A model generated the notes under the pieces. It was not told the DNA's origin and did no database searches. It saw nothing but the letters and a program-made list of their open reading frames with translations. DNA of 12,860 bases, taken from NCBI GenBank assembly GCA_946409855.1, contig CAMJXZ010000058.1, positions 1-12,860 on the forward strand, read 5' to 3'. A program made the position numbers and the translations under genes. Shown here one piece after another: positions 8,561 to 12,860 of this stretch. Numbering within the stretch: the first letter of the stretch is position 1; every line of letters begins with the position of its first letter. Source of the DNA: an uncultured Clostridia bacterium. GTDB lineage: Bacteria > Bacillota > Clostridia > Christensenellales > Aristaeellaceae.

Positions 8561-8589
8561 GGCGGTTTTTGCCGGGCAAACAAATCGCC
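8561..8589 (-). promoter_or_regulatory. Two-part hairpin at the predicted 5' end of the pcrA message
   Basis: In the pcrA leader, GGCG (8586-8589) can pair with CGCC (8561-8564), and inside it TTTGCC (8575-8580) can pair with GGCAAA (8568-8573), separated by a small internal loop. Because the expected transcription start is near 8589, the message would begin with the base of this hairpin. 5'-terminal stem-loops can slow mRNA decay; that role here is inferred. The ribosome binding site lies outside the hairpin. Confidence 0.4.
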
Positions 8590-8595
8590 ATACTG

Positions 8596-8604
8596 ATTAT
8601 ATCA
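8596..8604 (-). promoter_or_regulatory. Extended -10 promoter of the pcrA operon
   Basis: On the minus strand TGATATAAT combines a perfect TATAAT hexamer (8596-8601) with the upstream TG of an extended -10 element. At 17 nt spacing the -35 position reads AAGACG, a poor match. A better TTGAAA (8630-8635) is 28 nt away, too far. The promoter therefore probably relies on the extended -10. The predicted start near 8589 gives a leader of about 56 nt before pcrA. Confidence 0.65.
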
Positions 8605-8740
8605 CAAACCCCCGTTTTCGTCTTCCGAATTTCAAAGATTTTTGGGGATATTTTTACATTTGGGCTTCGGGCTCAAAAACGCCTGCCGCGGGGCGGAAAC
8701 GTGTGTTAAGCGTCCGCGCGCCGCTTTTTCTTGCGACGGT

Positions 8741-8769
8741 TTGCAAAACGGAAAAGGATGTGCTATAAT
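8741..8769 (+). promoter_or_regulatory. SigA-type promoter of the DUF4317 gene
   Basis: TTGCAA (8741-8746) and TATAAT (8764-8769) are separated by exactly 17 nt, and TG at 8761-8762 makes this an extended -10 as well. This is close to an ideal vegetative promoter. The predicted start is near 8776, giving a leader of about 36 nt that contains the AGGAG ribosome binding site (8798-8802). The stretch between this and the divergent pcrA promoter (about 8605-8740) holds no other element I can support. Confidence 0.82.
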
Positions 8770-8811
8770 CCCATCTGCCTAAACAGCAAGTAATGACAGG
8801 AGTTAAGGATT

Positions 8812-9957
8812 ATGAACCGGAAAGAACTGGCAGAGATCAAACGCAGGCTGGACCGTGAAAAGGGCAGCATCCCCTGCATCCGCGGCTGCTACGTCAGCGC
8901 GAAGGGGGAGGTCATTTCCGTTTTCCGCAGGCCGCTGGGCACCATCCCGGAAGGGGAGTGCGCGAGCTATTTTTCCCTGTTTAAAAAGGTGCTGAGCGGG
9001 GTGCCCGGGAAGACCGGCATCGACGTCGTCTTTTCCGCCGAGCAGATGCTCAGCGGGGAAGAGCACCAGCTGCTGATGGAACTGAGGGATTCCAGGGCGG
9101 ACGACGATACCGCTGTGATGACGCTGTACCAGAAAATCATCGACGCGTATCATTCGGAAACCAGCTATGTGATCCTGCTGACGAGCGATACCTATGACGT
9201 GCCCCGTCACCAGTCCGACGGGCAGAGGAGCGAGGAAGACGAGAACGTCTTCCAGTATTTCATCTGCTGTCTGTGCCCGGTCAAGCCCAATAAGGCAGCG
9301 CTCTCCTACAGCGCTTCCGAGATGGATTTCCGGGACCTTGGGCCGGACCAGACCCTGGGGATGCCGGAGCTGGGCTTTATGTTCCCCGCTTTTGACGACC
9401 GGTCATCCAATATTTACAACGCGCTGTACTATGTCCGCAGCGCGGAAGAACAGCATGACGATTTTGTGGACGCGGTGTTCCGTACGGAACTGCCGATGTC
9501 CGCGCCGATGCAGAAGGAAACGTTCATCAACGTTCTTTCGGACGCCCTGCAGGAGGACATGAAGTTTGAAGTGATGCAGGCCGTGAACGACCGGATGATC
9601 GAAACCGTGGAAGCGCAGAAGCAGGAAAAGCAGGCGGAAGCGCCGGTCATTTCATCCGCCGGCATGAAAACGATCCTCTCCGACTGCGGACTGCCGCTGG
9701 AAAAGCTGGAGAGCTTTGAGGAACGCTTTGACGCGGAATTCGGTCGCGGGACCAACCTGAGCGCCGCCAACCTCGTGAACGCCCGGCAGATGGAAATCAA
9801 GACCCCGAACGTGGTCATTCACGTCAACCCGGAATTCAGCGACCTGGTGGAGACCCGGATCATCGACGGGAAAAAGTACATCCTCATCCGCGCCGAGGAG
9901 GAAGTCATCCTGAACGGCGCCAGCGTGCAGATCGGGGACGGCGGGGAAACGGACTGA
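8812..9957 (+). CDS. DUF4317 family protein, function unknown
   Basis: This 381-residue protein matches, from memory of the family, the DUF4317 proteins of Clostridia, for which I know no established function. Recognisable family features are an N-terminal MNRKELAEIKRR start, LSGVPGK (61-67), the ICCLCPV block (151-157), and the strongly conserved-looking FPAFDDRSSNIYNALYY (191-207). No signal peptide, membrane span or nucleotide-binding motif is visible, so it should be cytosolic. A charged Glu/Lys/Gln-rich linker (about 264-278) separates the main domain from a C-terminal segment of helices and strands (about 285-372). The ATG at 8812 has AGGAG nine bases upstream. The gene stands alone, with its own near-ideal promoter and an intrinsic terminator, which suggests steady expression independent of its neighbours. 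Confidence 0.88.
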   Translation: MNRKELAEIKRRLDREKGSIPCIRGCYVSAKGEVISVFRRPLGTIPEGECASYFSLFKKVLSGVPGKTGIDVVFSAEQMLSGEEHQLLMELRDSRADDDTAVMTLYQKIIDAYHSETSYVILLTSDTYDVPRHQSDGQRSEEDENVFQYFICCLCPVKPNKAALSYSASEMDFRDLGPDQTLGMPELGFMFPAFDDRSSNIYNALYYVRSAEEQHDDFVDAVFRTELPMSAPMQKETFINVLSDALQEDMKFEVMQAVNDRMIETVEAQKQEKQAEAPVISSAGMKTILSDCGLPLEKLESFEERFDAEFGRGTNLSAANLVNARQMEIKTPNVVIHVNPEFSDLVETRIIDGKKYILIRAEEEVILNGASVQIGDGGETD

Positions 9958-9992
9958 GCGCCGGAACGGAACACACTGAATCATACGATCGG

Positions 9993-10017
9993 AAAGGGCT
10001 GAATGTCAGCCCTTTTT
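9993..10017 (+). terminator. Rho-independent terminator after the DUF4317 gene
   Basis: AAAGGGCTGA (9993-10002) and TCAGCCCTTT (10006-10015) form a perfect ten-base-pair stem around a three-base ATG loop, which relaxes to nine pairs with a five-base loop. The T run ends at 10017. It lies 35 nt beyond the DUF4317 stop and separates this gene from the AAA+/pyruvate kinase unit. Confidence 0.9.
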
Positions 10018-10111
10018 CCGTGTACGGCCGAGGACGCGCTTTTTGCTTTGCAGCATCCCGTTCCTTATCTGTATTCCTTCCGAAAAAGATGAAAATGTGA
10101 AGCGGCGGAAG

Positions 10112-10131
10112 GGCATTTTTGCGTAAATGCC
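10112..10131. repeat. 7-bp inverted repeat just upstream of the AAA+ gene promoter
   Basis: GGCATTT (10112-10118) and AAATGCC (10125-10131) are perfect inverted arms around a six-base spacer. The right arm ends two bases before the -35 hexamer at 10133. The position suits an operator or activator site, but a short inverted repeat can arise by chance, and no regulator is identified. Confidence 0.35.
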
Positions 10132-10132
10132 A

Positions 10133-10161
10133 TTGCCTTGCATTGGAATTTCGGGTATAAT
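10133..10161 (+). promoter_or_regulatory. SigA-type promoter of the AAA+/pyruvate kinase unit
   Basis: TTGCCT (10133-10138) and a perfect TATAAT (10156-10161) are separated by 17 nt. The predicted start near 10168 leaves a leader of about 22 nt before the AAA+ gene, containing GGGAGG (10178-10183). The -10 hexamer lies inside the longer open frame that begins at 10127, which argues for the downstream start at 10190. Confidence 0.82.
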
Positions 10162-10189
10162 GGACAAAACGGCACAGGGAGGTTCCGAT

Positions 10190-11410
10190 ATGGACGACAG
10201 AAGGGATGAAATCATTTCCTTGCAGAATATGATCATCAGCCGCCGCGCGAAGGATACCATGGCAAGGACCGGGGAAGATCTTTGGGGGCCGGTGCCTCAT
10301 CTGACCCTGGGCACAGAGGATCATGCAAATACAAAGCAACCGGAGAAAAAGGATCAGGAGCCGGTTCCGTCCGTTTCGCCCTTCTACGGGCTGGAAACGA
10401 GCACGGACGAGCTGATGCGGCTGGTCAAAGAGAGCGCCGATTCTCTCGAAAAAATGACGAAGGAACTGTACAGGAAGGATCAGAAGGGAACCGGCGCCGT
10501 GCCGGAGGTGCCCCTGCCGGACATTCCTGTCCTGAACAGCCAGGCGGAAGCCGCGAAACAGGAGGAGAAAAAAGAAGAACCCGCGGAAGAACCGCCGGAA
10601 AACATCGAAGACCTGAAAGCGGAGCTGCACGGGTATATCGGTCTGAACACCATCAAGGAAGAAGTGGACAGCCTGATCAACTATGTGACGATCATGCAGC
10701 GCCGCAAGGAAGAAGGGCTGCCCACGCCGGACCTGTCCCTGCACATGGTGTTCTCCGGCAACCCCGGCACTGGCAAAACCATGATCGCCCGGTTCATGAG
10801 CAGGGTCTATAAGAGCCTGGGCATCCTGTCCAAGGGCCATCTGGTGGAGACGGACCGCAGCGGCCTGGTGGCCGGGTATGTGGGACAGACGGCCATTAAA
10901 ACCCGGGAAGTAATCGAGAAGGCCAAGGGCGGCGTCCTGTTTATCGATGAAGCCTACGCCCTGACCAACCGGGGCGGCGAGACGGACTTTGGTCAGGAAG
11001 CGGTGGATACGCTGCTCAAGGCCATGGAAGACGAACGGGACGACCTGATCGTCATCGTGGCGGGCTATACCGAACTGATGAAGCGGTTTGTGAATTCCAA
11101 CCCGGGGCTCAAGTCCCGCTTCAACCGCTTCATGTTCTTCCCGGATTACACGGTGGAAGAAATGCTGGGGATCTTCGATATGCGCTGTGAAAAGAGCGGC
11201 TATACCCTGGCGGACGACGAGGCCCGGGAGGCGCTCAGAAAACGCATCGAAAATGATTCCAAGGATGTGGACGGCTTCGGCAACGCCCGCGGGGTGCGGA
11301 ACCTGTTTGAACGCGCGCTGTCCTGCCAGGCGGACCGGCTGGCGGCTTTCGCCACCGTTTCCAAGGAAGACCTGATGACGCTGACCAAGGAAGATATCGA
11401 AAAAGCCTGA
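10190..11410 (+). CDS. CbbX/SpoVK-type AAA+ ATPase
   Basis: This 406-residue protein has a C-terminal AAA+ module of the CbbX/SpoVK clade, whose hexamers use ATP to thread or remodel client proteins. Walker A is GNPGTGKT (190-197), the pore-loop region is GYVGQT (229-234), Walker B is VLFIDEAY (249-256, D253 and E254), and the probable arginine finger is R310 in NPGLKSRF. The sensor-2 region is GNARGVRNLFERA (364-376). Residues 1-100 are a charged, partly helical region I do not recognise, and 101-140 are a Pro/Glu/Lys-rich linker. The ATG at 10190 is chosen because GGGAGG lies six bases upstream. The in-frame ATG at 10127 would start upstream of the predicted promoter. The gene is followed after 39 nt by pyruvate kinase with no terminator between. 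The name SpoVK would be by family only; a sporulation role is not shown. Confidence 0.9.
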   Translation: MDDRRDEIISLQNMIISRRAKDTMARTGEDLWGPVPHLTLGTEDHANTKQPEKKDQEPVPSVSPFYGLETSTDELMRLVKESADSLEKMTKELYRKDQKGTGAVPEVPLPDIPVLNSQAEAAKQEEKKEEPAEEPPENIEDLKAELHGYIGLNTIKEEVDSLINYVTIMQRRKEEGLPTPDLSLHMVFSGNPGTGKTMIARFMSRVYKSLGILSKGHLVETDRSGLVAGYVGQTAIKTREVIEKAKGGVLFIDEAYALTNRGGETDFGQEAVDTLLKAMEDERDDLIVIVAGYTELMKRFVNSNPGLKSRFNRFMFFPDYTVEEMLGIFDMRCEKSGYTLADDEAREALRKRIENDSKDVDGFGNARGVRNLFERALSCQADRLAAFATVSKEDLMTLTKEDIEKA

Positions 11411-11449
11411 GAACACGGACCAAACGATTTCGGAGAGGAGCAGTCTGCG

Positions 11450-12860
11450 ATGAGAAAAACAAAGATCGTCTGCACCATCGGCCCCGCCTGCAGGGATCAC
11501 GATATGCTGGTCAGCATGATCCAGGCGGGCATGAACGTCGCGCGTCTCAATTTTTCGCACGGGACCCATGAATACCACGCCGAAACAATCAAGCTGCTGA
11601 AGGAGATCCGCAGCGAGATGAATGTCCCGCTGGCCATCATGCTGGATACCAAAGGCCCGGAAATCAGGCTGAAGGATTTTGAGGGCGGTTCGGCGATGCT
11701 GGAGGACGGGCAGCAGTTTGTGCTCACCAACCAGGAACGGCTGGGGGACAAGACCGGCGCGCAGATGACCTTTGACCGGCTGCCCCAGGGCGTTGCACCG
11801 GGCAATATCCTTTTGATCGACGACGGAAAGATCGTCATGGAGGTGGAGAGCACCAGCGATACGGACGTCGTCTGCCGGGTGCATCACGGCGGCAAGGTGT
11901 CCAATCACAAGGGCATCAACGTGCCGAACGTCCATCTGGATATGCCGGTACTGGGGGAAAAGGACAAGGACGACCTGCTCTTTGGCCTGGAGCAGGACAT
12001 CGACCTGGTGGCGGCTTCCTTCGTCCGCTGCAAAAAAGACGTGCAGGAAATGCGCAAATTCCTGGACTACCACGGGGGTCATGCCATCAAAATCATCTCC
12101 AAGATCGAGAACCTGGAGGGCATCGACAACTTCCAGGAGATCCTTTCCGTTTCGGACGGCATCATGGTCGCCCGGGGCGACATGGGCGTGGAGATCGATT
12201 ACGCCCGCCTGCCCGGCATCCAGAAATCCATCATCCGCCAGTGCTACCGCGCGGGCAAAATGGTCATTACCGCGACGCAGATGCTGGATTCCATGATGAT
12301 GAATCCGACGCCTACCCGCGCGGAAATCACGGACGTGGCCAACGCCGTTTTTGACGGGACCAGCGCGGTCATGCTGTCCGGCGAGACGGCGGCCGGGTAT
12401 TATCCCGTGGAATCGGTGAAAACCATGGCGGCCATTTCCGAACAGGCGGAAAAGGACCTGGAGCTGCTTCATCCGGAGCGGGTGGAAATATTCGATGTAA
12501 AGACCGATATCACCAACGCCATCTGCGACGCGGCCTGCTCCGCCGCCAGGGACCTGAACGCCAAGGCGATCATCACGGTATCGAAGTCCGGTCATACGGC
12601 CAGGAACATTTCGAAATTCCGTCCCACTCAGCCCATCGTCTGCGCCACGCCCGAAATCAAGAGCTTCCATCAGCTGGCGCTTTCCTGGGGCGTTTATCCC
12701 GTGCTGGCCCGGTATCAGAAGGAATACGACACCCTGATGCAGCACGCGGTGGACTGCGCCAAGCAGATCGACGTGGTGGAAACAGGGGACGTGGCCGTCA
12801 TCGTCGCCGGCGTACCGCTGGGCTTTACCGGCAATACCAACCTGATCAAGATCGAAGTGA
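11450..12860 (+). CDS. pyk: Pyruvate kinase, open at the right edge
   Basis: This enzyme transfers phosphate from phosphoenolpyruvate to ADP, giving pyruvate and ATP in the last step of glycolysis. The window holds 470 codons with no stop, and one further base. Key regions are ARLNFSHG (31-38) and LDTKGPEIR (65-73), which supply substrate and K+ ligands. The signature IKIISKIENLEG (213-224) carries catalytic K218. VARGDMGVE (240-248) supplies metal and phosphate contacts, and TATQMLDSM (274-282) and MLSGETAAG (308-316) follow. The B domain is about 75-170 and the C-terminal allosteric domain about 345-470. E71 occupies the place of rabbit E117, typical of K+-dependent enzymes. Length already equals E. 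coli PykF, so the protein either ends just outside or carries the extra C-terminal domain of Bacillus enzymes. The ATG at 11450 has GGAGAGGAG nine bases upstream. Confidence 0.96.
   Translation, partial: MRKTKIVCTIGPACRDHDMLVSMIQAGMNVARLNFSHGTHEYHAETIKLLKEIRSEMNVPLAIMLDTKGPEIRLKDFEGGSAMLEDGQQFVLTNQERLGDKTGAQMTFDRLPQGVAPGNILLIDDGKIVMEVESTSDTDVVCRVHHGGKVSNHKGINVPNVHLDMPVLGEKDKDDLLFGLEQDIDLVAASFVRCKKDVQEMRKFLDYHGGHAIKIISKIENLEGIDNFQEILSVSDGIMVARGDMGVEIDYARLPGIQKSIIRQCYRAGKMVITATQMLDSMMMNPTPTRAEITDVANAVFDGTSAVMLSGETAAGYYPVESVKTMAAISEQAEKDLELLHPERVEIFDVKTDITNAICDAACSAARDLNAKAIITVSKSGHTARNISKFRPTQPIVCATPEIKSFHQLALSWGVYPVLARYQKEYDTLMQHAVDCAKQIDVVETGDVAVIVAGVPLGFTGNTNLIKIEV

Noticed and set aside
8680..8698. 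GC-rich CGCC/GGCG hairpin followed by TTTTT on the minus strand, as a terminator
   Set aside because: The outer stem has only four pairs with an eight-base loop, and no minus-strand gene lies upstream to need terminating.
9905..12745. A 946-codon open frame on the minus strand across the DUF4317 end, the AAA+ gene and pyruvate kinase
   Set aside because: It lies antisense to three well-supported genes and crosses the terminator and promoter between them. Its translation is a low-information His/Asp/Gly/Arg-rich shadow with no domain.

Overview
The window looks like a piece of a moderately GC-rich Firmicutes (Clostridia-type) chromosome, probably from a gut or rumen anaerobe. This is inferred from strong AGGAG-type ribosome binding sites, TATAAT promoters, a pcrA-ligA gene pair as in Bacillus relatives, a DUF4317 protein (a family I know from Clostridia), and a family 2 beta-galactosidase. 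I cannot name a genus. The content is mostly housekeeping. I see no phage, insertion sequence, CRISPR, tRNA or rRNA.

Left block (1-8533, all minus strand, six genes read right to left): pcrA DNA helicase, ligA NAD+-dependent DNA ligase, an unrecognised 347-residue protein that probably starts with TTG, an RluA-type pseudouridine synthase, a Cof-type HAD phosphatase, and a GH2 beta-galactosidase that runs off the left edge. Gaps from pcrA to rluA are tiny (16 nt, 4 nt, then a one-base TGATG overlap), so these four genes look like one operon. The HAD and GH2 genes follow after 57 and 83 nt with their own ribosome binding sites and no clear terminator between them.

Divergent control region (8534-8811): it carries an extended -10 promoter for the leftward operon, whose message would begin with a hairpin, and a near-consensus promoter for the rightward DUF4317 gene.

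Right block (8812-12860, plus strand): a DUF4317 gene is closed by a clear intrinsic terminator. A second near-consensus promoter then drives a CbbX/SpoVK-type AAA+ ATPase, followed after 39 nt by pyruvate kinase, which is still open at the right edge.

How the genes fit together: PcrA and LigA serve DNA repair and replication, RluA modifies RNA, and the HAD and GH2 enzymes serve carbohydrate metabolism. The AAA+ protein probably shares a transcript with pyruvate kinase. That pairing recalls how CbbX remodels Rubisco, but any such role here is only a hypothesis. The parts least explained by known biology are the 347-residue protein, the DUF4317 protein, the N-terminal region of the AAA+ protein, and sequence deviations in LigA. 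I found no clear new multi-gene system.
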